Positions 1 through 6,386 of a stretch of DNA of 7,767 bases are shown here, piece after piece (the first letter of the stretch is position 1; each line of letters starts with the position of its first letter). The stretch comes from Selenomonadaceae bacterium (GTDB lineage Bacteria > Bacillota > Negativicutes > Selenomonadales > Selenomonadaceae), in assembly GCA_017445435.1 (NCBI GenBank), contig JAFSUE010000007.1, positions 1 through 7,767 on the forward strand, written 5' to 3'. A program made the position numbers and the translations under genes. The notes below the pieces were generated by a model, which was given only the letters and a program-made list of their open reading frames with translations, searched no databases and was not told the DNA's origin.

Positions 1-1159
1 AATATTTTCCTTTGATACGCCACGATTCACGAGCGCCCAACATTGCCGCTTCACGGCTGATATACGCATTTTCAAAACCTGGCAAATGTTTCACTAAATA
101 ATTTGCCATGTTACGCATCATTTTTCTAGCGTAAGTAACCGCCTTGCTGTACTCAATCGGATCAGTTGATTTAAATTTTACAGGAATTTCTGGAAAGTTG
201 CAGGACATAACGCCAGTTTTGCCGATAATCGCGTAAGCTTGCATATATTCAGCTTCTTCCTGCGTAAGTTCGCCAGTTTCAACGCCGCGAGCCATTAACG
301 CTTCCAACTTGTAACGCTGTTTTCTGTGCATAGCTTCCGCAATTTCAAAGTACGGCAATTCAGATTTGCACCAGTCCTCCTGCAATTCAACCACGACGTA
401 ATTATAAAGCTTTTCAATGTCAATGCCGCCCATTTCAAAACGAAAACTCATAGGCTGATTGTTGCCAGTTTTTTCATAGCCGCGCTCATAATCAACGCCG
501 ACGGTTCGCGATAAGTAAGCATCGCCAGTTGAATCAATAAACGTTTTGGCTTTAATCGCCGCAAGTCCCGCGATAGTTTGTACAATTACCGCAAAAATTT
601 TTTTATCCTTGCACAAGGCGTCGACTAAAACTGTTTCGTACAAAATATTGACGCCGCTTTCTTCGCACATTTCATCATGAATCAAGCTTAAAACTTCGGG
701 ATTGTGCCACGTCTGCCCTGTAACTTTGTCGTCGTAGTCAATACCCTTTGCAAGAAGACGTTTTTTCAACTCCGTCAAATACGGCGTATCGGAATTTGGC
801 GCGTGAGTCTGCATAAATGGATAGACGCAACCAATTACACCGAGTCCGCCGAGTGCAACGCTACGTTCAATCAAAACAGTTTTTGCACCTTTCCGTGCAG
901 AATTTACTGCCGCCGCCGTACCACTTGGACCGCCGCCACAAACGCAAACGTCAACGTCATAAAGCACAGGAATTTCTTTTCCAGTATATTTTAACGTGCC
1001 TGCAGATTTTTTTTCTGCCGCGTCTACGTGATTATTTTCAGTTGAACCGCTTAAAATGACACCTGCCGCCGTCACGCCAGCAAGTTTAAATAAATCTCTG
1101 CGCGAAATGGGAATTGAAAAATATTTTCCAATTTCACCGATTTTGTTTTCATCACTCAT
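1..1159 (-). CDS. Tat-exported FAD-dependent oxidoreductase (3' end cut by window edge)
   Basis: The reading frame starts at the ATG at 1157-1159 and stays open for 386 codons to the left edge, so the C-terminus is missing. Residues 19-25 read SRRDLFK, a good twin-arginine motif. A hydrophobic stretch (about 26-38) follows, so the folded, cofactor-loaded protein is probably exported to or anchored facing the periplasm. Residues 68-98 are a Rossmann FAD-binding segment with the CGGGPSG glycine motif, the small-residue helix and a terminal Glu (LIER). A GGLG motif at about 104-107 and, near the cut end, a G-A-R-E-S-W-R-I-K-G block fit the FAD_oxidored (PF12831-like) family. The last block usually has Arg where Trp stands here. 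The substrate cannot be read from the sequence. It is the third gene of an operon, 19 bases after an HlyD-type adaptor, with a strong Shine-Dalgarno at 1165-1170. Family is confident; the role is unknown. Confidence 0.88.
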   Translation of the reverse strand, partial: MSDENKIGEIGKYFSIPISRRDLFKLAGVTAAGVILSGSTENNHVDAAEKKSAGTLKYTGKEIPVLYDVDVCVCGGGPSGTAAAVNSARKGAKTVLIERSVALGGLGVIGCVYPFMQTHAPNSDTPYLTELKKRLLAKGIDYDDKVTGQTWHNPEVLSLIHDEMCEESGVNILYETVLVDALCKDKKIFAVIVQTIAGLAAIKAKTFIDSTGDAYLSRTVGVDYERGYEKTGNNQPMSFRFEMGGIDIEKLYNYVVVELQEDWCKSELPYFEIAEAMHRKQRYKLEALMARGVETGELTQEEAEYMQAYAIIGKTGVMSCNFPEIPVKFKSTDPIEYSKAVTYARKMMRNMANYLVKHLPGFENAYISREAAMLGARESWRIKGKY

Positions 1160-1164
1160 AATAT

Positions 1165-1170
1165 CACCTC
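1165..1170 (-). promoter_or_regulatory. Ribosome binding site of the FAD oxidoreductase
   Basis: On the minus strand this reads GAGGTG, followed by ATATT and the ATG at 1159. It is a strong Shine-Dalgarno with short but usual spacing. It fixes the start so that the twin-arginine signal is included. Confidence 0.8.
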
Positions 1171-1178
1171 GAAAATTT

Positions 1179-2144
1179 TTATCTGTTACGCAACCACTGA
1201 CTTAATTTGTAGAAAACTTTTTGCAGTGGCGGCTGACGTTCAATTATTATTGAACCTGTACAAAAACTTCCTGCTGTTATCGGCTTATGTTCGCCAACCT
1301 GCGAAGTCCACAAGTAGCCTGATTCAGATTCTGGATCTTTCACAAGGTCGAAAGTCACTTCCATAACCGCGCCTTGCTGTGCCTGTAAAATGACTTGCGC
1401 GAGTTGTGCATTTCCTAAATGAAGTTGCAAACTTTGCGGCGTTATCGGATATTGTGAAACGCTACGGACAACGCCTATTAAACTTCCCGACTGCGAAACG
1501 TCGACGCCATTGGGCGCAAGTTGAATCGTCATATTTGGTTTAACGCGCTTTCCTTTATCCAGCGGAATGTAAAGCAAGCCTAAAAGTTCATCGCGATTTT
1601 GAGTAAGGCGAACTGAACAAATTGGCGTACCTGCACTTACAAGCGTTCCTTCAGTAACCATAACTTCATCAATAATTCCGTCATAATCGCTGTAAATATC
1701 CTGCGCCACGTCCTGTTGATATTTTTTCGCGTCGTACTGATAAGCTTGCCGCATTGCGTCACGGTCACTTGATGCAAGCCCCATTCCATATTGCGCCATT
1801 CGCGTATCTGCCACTTGTTCAGCTTGTTCCATATGCGCTATTAAATCGCCTTTCTTTACGGCGGCGCCAGGTTTAACGTAAAGGCGGGAAATTTTTCCTG
1901 TAGCAACGTGCGAAATATTCATAACGCCCGCCGAATCCATAATCATTCCCATTCCGTCAGCTTTAACAGTGAATGCGCCGTAGATTGACCATAAGACGAC
2001 GGAGAAAAGCAAAATTAAAATTGCGACAAGCGCCATCCAAGTTATAGGCGTCGTTATCGGCAACATTGTATCTAACTTTTCAGGAGATCGCAGTTTGTCA
2101 AGGGCTTCCTTGCTGAAAATTTGTGAATTTTCTTGTCTTGCCAT
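1179..2144 (-). CDS. HlyD-family adaptor of the NHLM/NHLP bacteriocin-export type
   Basis: This 321-residue inner-membrane adaptor resembles the NHLM bacteriocin system secretion protein (TIGR03794-like). In that family the protein links an ABC exporter to the outer membrane for leader-peptide RiPPs. Visible family marks are the N-terminal F-S-K-E-A-L-D-K-L-R-S-P-E-K-L-D block (10-25) and a single membrane span (about 36-57) ending in the L-W-S-I-Y-G turn. Two lipoyl-like halves lie at about 78-108 and 148-178, a P-I-T-P-Q-S-L stretch at 233-239, and a C-terminal G-S-F-C-T-G-S-I-I-I-E-R-Q-P-P block (292-306). The segment between the lipoyl halves (about 105-147) is short, so the helical hairpin looks trimmed. 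The start is two bases after the upstream gene's stop, and its Shine-Dalgarno (GGGATG at 2153-2158) lies inside that gene, suggesting translational coupling. No ABC transporter or precursor is in view, so the cargo is unknown. Confidence 0.82.
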   Translation of the reverse strand: MARQENSQIFSKEALDKLRSPEKLDTMLPITTPITWMALVAILILLFSVVLWSIYGAFTVKADGMGMIMDSAGVMNISHVATGKISRLYVKPGAAVKKGDLIAHMEQAEQVADTRMAQYGMGLASSDRDAMRQAYQYDAKKYQQDVAQDIYSDYDGIIDEVMVTEGTLVSAGTPICSVRLTQNRDELLGLLYIPLDKGKRVKPNMTIQLAPNGVDVSQSGSLIGVVRSVSQYPITPQSLQLHLGNAQLAQVILQAQQGAVMEVTFDLVKDPESESGYLWTSQVGEHKPITAGSFCTGSIIIERQPPLQKVFYKLSQWLRNR

Positions 2145-2146
2145 AA

Positions 2147-3316
2147 TTACTTCATCCCATCATTAGAGGCAACGTCAACTTTCATTCCGCTATCAAGTCC
2201 CGTCGTTGCACTTGTCACAACCATTTCATTTTCACGAAGTCCCGCCGTAATTTCAATGTACATTCCGTCATCAGTACCAACTTTAACTGCGCGGCGTTCA
2301 AGCGTATTATCATCTTTCACGACGAAGACAGCTGACCTATCTTGACCAGCAACTGCGGATAACGGTACAGTTAAAGCGCGATGTGGCGTCGAAACACGAA
2401 GAGTAACTCCGCTATAAGTTTGCGGTTCTAAAATTCCAACGCGGTTATCGACTTCCCAAACAACTTTTCGCATTGCGGCGGCTTCATTAAGTGGCGGCGT
2501 AATTTCGCGAATCGTCACGGGAAAATTTTGCGCACTGCCCATATTCCCTGCGGCAAATTCTGTGTCGTAAGCTTTTCGCATAGCGTCAGAATTGCGGAAG
2601 TTCAACTCAAAACTTTCACCCAATCTTACGTGCTGGGCAAATCGATCCTCAAGCGGCATGGAAAAGTACAAGCGCTGAAAATTGCCGATAAGTGCAATAG
2701 GCGTTCCCGCTTGAACATACGCACCAATTTGTCGATAGAGAATTAAAACTTCACCGTCAATCGGTGCTGGAATTTGTTGGCGACCTTCCTGCGTCAAGTA
2801 TTGGTCACGAACTATGATAGCTTCTTTCAACGCCGCTTCAGCCGCTAAATATTGCATTTGCGCTTCTTCATATTTTTCCTGAGACGTAGCGTCTTTTTCA
2901 ATCAGTCGCTTATATCTAGCGAAGGAACTTTTGGCGTTGGCAAGTTGAGCCTCTGCGCGGGCAATGCTACTTTCCGCCTGTTGAACTTTCAAGGGAATAT
3001 CTTCGTTCTGCAACGTAAATAAAATTTCTCCCTGCGAGACTTTACTATTTTTGTTGACGTACATTTCAGTTAATCGTCCGTCGATAAGTGCAACTGCGTC
3101 TGCCATATCCTCCGAATAAAAATTAATCGTGTCCAATACGAAAGTCGGATGAATACTTCGGAATTTTGCGCGTTCACCTTGAAGTGGAATTGCGCGTTGC
3201 TCCATTCGTTCAGTGATTCGCTGTTCGCCAGTTCGATTTAAATACATTCCATAGGCAATAAGTCCGACCGCACACATTAAGACTAGCACTAAGCCAACTA
3301 CATAATATTTTTTCAT
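2147..3316 (-). CDS. RND-type efflux periplasmic adaptor (membrane fusion protein)
   Basis: This 389-residue protein has the full architecture of an AcrA/HlyD-like membrane fusion protein. An N-terminal membrane anchor spans about residues 5-26. Met precedes Cys15, so there is no good lipobox and it is unlikely to be a lipoprotein. The first lipoyl half (about 76-106, A-L-I-D-G-R-L) is followed by a charged coiled-coil hairpin (about 108-178) and the second lipoyl half (about 183-212, A-P-I-D-G-E-V). A beta-barrel domain (about 213-310) and a membrane-proximal domain (about 315-389) complete it. Such proteins bridge an inner-membrane pump and an outer-membrane channel. It is the first gene of its operon, with its own promoter and a GGAGG ribosome site. 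Unusually, the next gene encodes a second adaptor of another subfamily and not a pump. Family is confident; the partner pump and substrate are unknown. Confidence 0.88.
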   Translation of the reverse strand: MKKYYVVGLVLVLMCAVGLIAYGMYLNRTGEQRITERMEQRAIPLQGERAKFRSIHPTFVLDTINFYSEDMADAVALIDGRLTEMYVNKNSKVSQGEILFTLQNEDIPLKVQQAESSIARAEAQLANAKSSFARYKRLIEKDATSQEKYEEAQMQYLAAEAALKEAIIVRDQYLTQEGRQQIPAPIDGEVLILYRQIGAYVQAGTPIALIGNFQRLYFSMPLEDRFAQHVRLGESFELNFRNSDAMRKAYDTEFAAGNMGSAQNFPVTIREITPPLNEAAAMRKVVWEVDNRVGILEPQTYSGVTLRVSTPHRALTVPLSAVAGQDRSAVFVVKDDNTLERRAVKVGTDDGMYIEITAGLRENEMVVTSATTGLDSGMKVDVASNDGMK

Positions 3317-3320
3317 ATGT

Positions 3321-3325
3321 CCTCC
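3321..3325 (-). promoter_or_regulatory. Ribosome binding site of the RND-type adaptor
   Basis: The minus strand reads GGAGG followed by ACAT and the ATG at 3316. This is a strong Shine-Dalgarno that supports the chosen start. An upstream extension of the frame is not needed. Confidence 0.75.
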
Positions 3326-3357
3326 GAAAAACTTTTTGCGCAGTATAAATTTTTGCC

Positions 3358-3386
3358 ATTATATAACTTTTTTTTCTATTTGTCTT
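3358..3386 (-). promoter_or_regulatory. Sigma-70-type promoter for the adaptor/oxidoreductase operon
   Basis: On the minus strand a perfect -10 box TATAAT (3358-3363) lies 17 bases downstream of AAGACA (3381-3386), a 4-of-6 match to the -35 consensus. The spacer is A-rich. Transcription would start near 3351, giving a leader of about 35 bases before the ATG at 3316. It sits just after the sucCD terminator, so this marks a new transcription unit. No operator or riboswitch is evident in the short leader. Confidence 0.75.
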
Positions 3387-3397
3387 GAAAAATTTAT

Positions 3398-3431
3398 AAA
3401 AAATCCTCCGCGCCATTGATAGCGTAGAGGA
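3398..3431 (-). terminator. Rho-independent terminator of the sucCD transcript
   Basis: On the minus strand TCCTC (3427-3431), a two-base bulge and CGC (3422-3424) pair with GCG (3409-3411) and GAGGA (3404-3408) around a ten-base loop. Six T residues (3398-3403) follow at once. The stem is modest, with 8 pairs and a bulge. Its place between the sucD stop and the next promoter is exactly as expected. The plus side also has an A/T run, so weak two-way action is possible. Confidence 0.7.
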
Positions 3432-3470
3432 AAATTTTTATGGAAAAATTTTTGAAGTTATGAAATTTTT

Positions 3471-3519
3471 AATCTTAAATTCTAAATTCAATTACGCATT
3501 AAGCATTACGCATTCCTAA
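3471..3519. repeat. Seven-base tandem repeat array A (3' of sucD)
   Basis: Seven consecutive degenerate heptamers can be laid out without gaps. The first three are of the AATTCTA type, and these change into TTACGCA and TTAAGCA units, with TTACGCA present twice. The array lies between the sucD stop and the terminator, so it would be transcribed into the 3' untranslated end of the sucCD message. A 25-base stretch is identical, in the same orientation, to array B. Confidence 0.75.
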
Positions 3520-3525
3520 TTAAAT

Positions 3526-4431
3526 TTAGCAAGTGTGGCAAACTTCGTAAATGCCAGAGCGTTTTAAAGTGTTGACGACCGTTTCGCCGATATGTGCAAC
3601 CGTGTCTGCAACGTCAATTCCAACTGCATTAAGCGCTTTAATCTTATCAGCCGCCGTACCTTTGCCGCCTGAAATTATCGCGCCAGCATGTCCCATACGT
3701 TTACCTTTCGGCGCTTGACGACCCGCGATAAATGCGGCTACAGGTTTATCTTTCATATTTTCAGAAATCCACTGCGCGGCGTCTTCTTCAGCACTGCCGC
3801 CAATTTCGCCAATCATCAATACGGCTTTTGTTTCTTCATCATCTTTGAAAAGTTTCAGCGCGTCAATAAAATCAATTCCCTTGACAGGATCGCCGCCAAT
3901 TCCTATAGCCGTTGTTTGCCCAATGCCAGCCGCCGTAAGTTGGAACGTTGCTTCATATGTCAAAGTTCCCGACCGTGAAATTACGCCGACGTGTCCTTTA
4001 CGGTGAATGTAGCCAGGAATAATTCCAAGTTTGCATTCGTCCGCCGTCAAAATGCCAGGACAATTTGGACCAATCAATTTAGTTTTTCTTCCCGCCATAT
4101 AGCGGCGAACTTTCACCATATCCAAAACTGGAATGTGTTCAGTAATGCAGACGACTAAATCTAAGTCAGCGTCGACAGCCTCAAGGATTGAATCAGCCGC
4201 AAACCGCGCAGGTACATAGACGACTGAGGCATTAGCGCCCGTAGCTTTCACTGCGTCAGCAACCGTATTGAAGACGGGAACGCCTTCGACTTGTTGACCA
4301 GCTTTACCAGGAGTGACGCCGCCGACAATTTTTGTACCGTATTCAATCATCTGTTTTGTATGGAAAGACGCCGCCTTACCAGTAATGCCTTGAACTATAA
4401 CTTTTGTATCTTTATTTACTAAAATTCCCAT
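3526..4431 (-). CDS. sucD: Succinyl-CoA synthetase (succinate-CoA ligase), alpha subunit
   Basis: The alpha subunit binds CoA and carries the phosphohistidine in the reversible conversion of succinyl-CoA, ADP (or GDP) and phosphate to succinate, CoA and nucleoside triphosphate. Seen here are the CoA-binding G-I-T-G-K-A start (15-20), G-P-N-C-P-G (121-126), S-R-S-G-T-L-T-Y-E (152-160) and G-G-D-P-V-K-G (179-185). The active-site His248 stands in G-K-R-M-G-H-A-G-A. At 301 residues it is about 12 longer than E. coli SucD (289). The extra part is a tail ending in C-H-T-C. It follows sucC after 12 bases. Its Shine-Dalgarno (AGGGAGA, 4439-4445) overlaps the sucC stop, which points to coupled translation. 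In a fermentative anaerobe the enzyme could gain ATP from succinyl-CoA or serve the succinate-propionate route. That use is an inference. Confidence 0.97.
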   Translation of the reverse strand: MGILVNKDTKVIVQGITGKAASFHTKQMIEYGTKIVGGVTPGKAGQQVEGVPVFNTVADAVKATGANASVVYVPARFAADSILEAVDADLDLVVCITEHIPVLDMVKVRRYMAGRKTKLIGPNCPGILTADECKLGIIPGYIHRKGHVGVISRSGTLTYEATFQLTAAGIGQTTAIGIGGDPVKGIDFIDALKLFKDDEETKAVLMIGEIGGSAEEDAAQWISENMKDKPVAAFIAGRQAPKGKRMGHAGAIISGGKGTAADKIKALNAVGIDVADTVAHIGETVVNTLKRSGIYEVCHTC

Positions 4432-4438
4432 TGTAATT

Positions 4439-4445
4439 TCTCCCT
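4439..4445 (-). promoter_or_regulatory. sucD ribosome binding site overlapping the sucC stop
   Basis: The minus strand reads AGGGAGA eight bases or so before the sucD ATG. Its first two bases belong to the TAG stop of sucC. A ribosome finishing sucC would therefore sit on the sucD start region, consistent with equal subunit supply. Confidence 0.7.
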
Positions 4446-5637
4446 AAATATTTTCAGCCGCTTTAACCAACGCTACAATTTTTTCGGCGCCGCCTTCCAT
4501 TGTTTCAGCAACCATAACATTTTCAATCGCCGCGTCTTTCAACATCTGCCGCGCAATGTCAACATTCGTACCTTCAAGACGTACAACTACTGGCACGGGG
4601 AAAGAATTTTTGTCGCCAGAAATAATTTTCGTCGCGTCAATCAAACCCTTTGCAATGTTATCGCATTTGACAATTCCGCCAAAAATGTTTACAAAAATTC
4701 CTTTAGCCTGTCCGCCGTCCATCATAATTTGAAAAGCTTCAGCCGTCGTTTCAGGAGTCGACGCGCCGCCAACGTCAAGGAAGTTTGCAGGTGAACCGCC
4801 ATAAAATTTTATTATGTCGACGGTAGCCATTGCCAAGCCCGCGCCGTTTACCATACATGCAACGTCACCGCCTAAGTTGACGTAGTTTAAACCAGACTTA
4901 GCCGCGCGAAGTTCCTTTGCGTCTTCCTCGCTTTCATCACGCAACGCCGCAATGTCAGGGTGACGGAAAAGCCCGCTGTCATCAAAATTTAATTTCGCGT
5001 CAAGGGCGATAACGTCATCTTCCTTCGTCAGTACAAGCGGATTAATTTCAACCTGTGAACAATCTTTGCCAATGAAGGCGTCGTAAAGTTTCAGCATAAA
5101 GTTTGACGCCTTACGAATTGCGGCAGGTGGAAAATTCAGCGCGTAAGCCATTCTTGTCGCTTGAAATGGGGCAAGACCAATTACTGGGTCAATGTATTCT
5201 TTAAAAATTTTTTCAGGCGTTTCAGCGGCAACTTTTTCAATTTCGACGCCGCCTTCAGAACTAGCCATCATTACAACCTGCGCGGACTGCCTGTCAATAA
5301 CAAAGCTAAGATAATATTCTTTGGCAATGTTTGAGCCTTCCTCAATCAACAGGCGATTAACTTTTTTGCCTTCAGGTCCAGTTTGATGAGTGACTAAAAC
5401 TTTGCCAAGAAGTTCCGACGCGTAAGTTTTCACTTCGTCAAGATTTTTCGCCAATTTGACGCCGCCAGCTTTACCGCGTCCGCCAGCGTGAATTTGCGCC
5501 TTTACGACGTAGACGGAACTTTCAAGCGTCTTTGCAACTTCAACAGCTTCATCAACGCTGAACGCCGCCTTGCCCTTCGGTACAGCAACGCCGTAGCTTT
5601 TCAAAATTTCCTTGCTCTGGTACTCGTGAATGTTCAT
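4444..5637 (-). CDS. sucC: Succinyl-CoA synthetase (succinate-CoA ligase), beta subunit
   Basis: The beta subunit holds the nucleotide-binding ATP-grasp domain and the succinate site, and it pairs with SucD. The canonical start M-N-I-H-E-Y-Q-S-K-E is present. Lys46 stands in the V-V-K-A-Q-I-H-A-G-G-R-G-K-A-G-G loop. The metal ligands Asn199 (E-I-N-P-L) and Asp213 (A-L-D-A-K) are in the expected places. The N-G-A-G-L-A-M-A-T loop (264-272) and V-N-I-F-G-G-I (316-322) complete the ligase core. The length of 397 is close to the family norm (388 in E. coli). ADP versus GDP preference cannot be read with certainty. It is the first of the sucC-sucD pair. Only a weak purine stretch precedes its ATG, although a perfect Shine-Dalgarno stands about 130 bases upstream beyond a repeat array. 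No clear promoter is visible in the 147-base gap before it. Confidence 0.97.
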   Translation of the reverse strand: MNIHEYQSKEILKSYGVAVPKGKAAFSVDEAVEVAKTLESSVYVVKAQIHAGGRGKAGGVKLAKNLDEVKTYASELLGKVLVTHQTGPEGKKVNRLLIEEGSNIAKEYYLSFVIDRQSAQVVMMASSEGGVEIEKVAAETPEKIFKEYIDPVIGLAPFQATRMAYALNFPPAAIRKASNFMLKLYDAFIGKDCSQVEINPLVLTKEDDVIALDAKLNFDDSGLFRHPDIAALRDESEEDAKELRAAKSGLNYVNLGGDVACMVNGAGLAMATVDIIKFYGGSPANFLDVGGASTPETTAEAFQIMMDGGQAKGIFVNIFGGIVKCDNIAKGLIDATKIISGDKNSFPVPVVVRLEGTNVDIARQMLKDAAIENVMVAETMEGGAEKIVALVKAAENI

Positions 5638-5723
5638 AAAAATTTCTGCGCGATTTTTAACGCCTAATGCAATAAAAATGGCGCGATACGTAATTTAGCT
5701 TGCAGGTTTTAACTTTCAGCTGT

Positions 5724-5758
5724 CATTACGAATTACGCATTAAGCATTACGCATTAAC
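5724..5758. repeat. Seven-base tandem repeat array B (between carD and sucC)
   Basis: Five ungapped heptamers of the CATTACG type (CATTACG twice, with AATTACG, CATTAAG and CATTAAC variants) lie 26 bases after the carD stop. On the minus strand the array places TAA in several frames. It is the inverted partner of array C on the other side of carD, with 33 of 34 bases matching. The rest of the 147-base carD-sucC gap shows no clear promoter or terminator. Confidence 0.8.
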
Positions 5759-5764
5759 GCGCCG

Positions 5765-5772
5765 CACCTCCT
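5765..5772 (-). promoter_or_regulatory. Orphan Shine-Dalgarno sequence after carD
   Basis: The minus strand reads AGGAGGTG, the best ribosome-binding match in the window, shortly after the carD stop. The nearest ATG (5754) lies in repeat array B and opens a frame of only four codons (M-R-N-A, then TAA). The sucC start is about 130 bases away. The site may be a relic of an earlier arrangement or part of a tiny leader; neither is proven. Confidence 0.5.
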
Positions 5773-5784
5773 AAAAAAATTTTA

Positions 5785-6330
5785 TTAAATTTCTTCGTCT
5801 TCAACTTCGCTTGACGTATCAGAAATATTTTCGTCTTCGTCAGAATTATTTTCGTCCGCCAAGATGATTTTGTCAACCCAATCTGTGACTTCTTCCGCGT
5901 CTTTTTCCAAAATGTAAACAAGTTCGCTGATTAAAATTTGTCGTGAAAGTTCCATTAATCGACGTTCGCCGCTAGCAATTTTATGTTTCCAATGTTGCCG
6001 CGTCAAATTTCTAGCAACCGCCGCCACTTCCATAATGTCGCCTGATTTTAATCGTTCCAACGTCGCATGAAAGCGTTTATTCCAGCTACCTTGTGACGTT
6101 TCAGATTTTCCGCTTAGAATCGCTTTAACTTCATCAAGTTTAGATTTGTCGATAACGTCGCGCAAACCAATTTCGTCAACTTTGTCAACGGGCAGCATAA
6201 GTTTAAGACTTCCCATCGGCAAACGCAGGACGTAATAAGATTGCGTCACGCCGCCGACTTCCTGTTCCTCAATGCCAGTCACTTCACCCGCGCCGTGCAT
6301 TGGGTAAACAACTCTGTCGCCAATCTTCAT
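5785..6330 (-). CDS. carD: CarD/CdnL-family RNA polymerase-binding transcription regulator
   Basis: CarD-family proteins bind the RNA polymerase beta subunit through an N-terminal RID (Tudor-like) domain. They steady the open promoter complex with a helical DNA-binding C-terminal domain. Residues 1-60 fit the RID domain: I-G-D-R-V-V-Y-P-M-H-G-A-G, then Y-Y-V-L-R-L-P, then V-D-E-I-G-L-R-D-V-I. Residues about 83-141 fit the helical domain, with Trp83 and R-L-K-S-G-D-I-M-E-V-A. A Glu/Asp/Ser-rich tail (about 159-181) extends beyond the usual end and should be disordered. The ATG is preceded by AGGGGGTGG (6337-6345) at six bases. The gene is flanked on both sides by an inverted pair of heptamer arrays. 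Placement between gpsA and sucC suggests no specific target; the family usually acts on many promoters. The symbol follows the family name. Confidence 0.92.
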   Translation of the reverse strand: MKIGDRVVYPMHGAGEVTGIEEQEVGGVTQSYYVLRLPMGSLKLMLPVDKVDEIGLRDVIDKSKLDEVKAILSGKSETSQGSWNKRFHATLERLKSGDIMEVAAVARNLTRQHWKHKIASGERRLMELSRQILISELVYILEKDAEEVTDWVDKIILADENNSDEDENISDTSSEVEDEEI

Positions 6331-6347
6331 CTCACGCCACCCCCTGA

Positions 6348-6382
6348 TTAATGCGTAATGCTTAATTCGTAATTCGTAATGA
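6348..6382. repeat. Seven-base tandem repeat array C1 (upstream of carD)
   Basis: Five ungapped heptamers of the GTAATGC and GTAATTC types stand between the carD ribosome site and array C2. Bases 6348-6381 are the reverse complement of 5724-5757 with one mismatch. The array would be in the leader of carD, or between gpsA and carD in a shared transcript. Confidence 0.8.
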
Positions 6383-6386
6383 AAAG

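Noticed and set aside
326..1059. Plus-strand open frames at 326-514, 704-994 and 817-1059
   Set aside because: They lie wholly against the minus-strand FAD oxidoreductase gene, have no family features and no good ribosome sites.
2133..2746. Plus-strand open frames at 2133-2345 and 2528-2746
   Set aside because: Antisense to the RND-type adaptor; the protein sequence is not coherent and the coding signal is clearly on the minus strand.
2147..3316. Lipoprotein signal on the RND-type adaptor
   Set aside because: Cys15 is preceded by L-V-L-M. Met at the -1 position does not fit a lipobox, so a plain membrane anchor is more likely.
3210..3416. Minus-strand frame of 68 codons across the adaptor promoter
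   Set aside because: It runs through the -10 and -35 boxes and overlaps the adaptor start in another frame. It is composed of low-complexity AT sequence and has no ribosome site.
3688..3978. Plus-strand frame inside sucD
   Set aside because: A shadow of the strongly conserved sucD coding sequence.
5638..5723. Terminator or promoter in the carD-sucC gap
   Set aside because: AGCT-type short inverted matches and AT-rich hexamers exist, but no stem with a T run and no -35/-10 pair with acceptable spacing.
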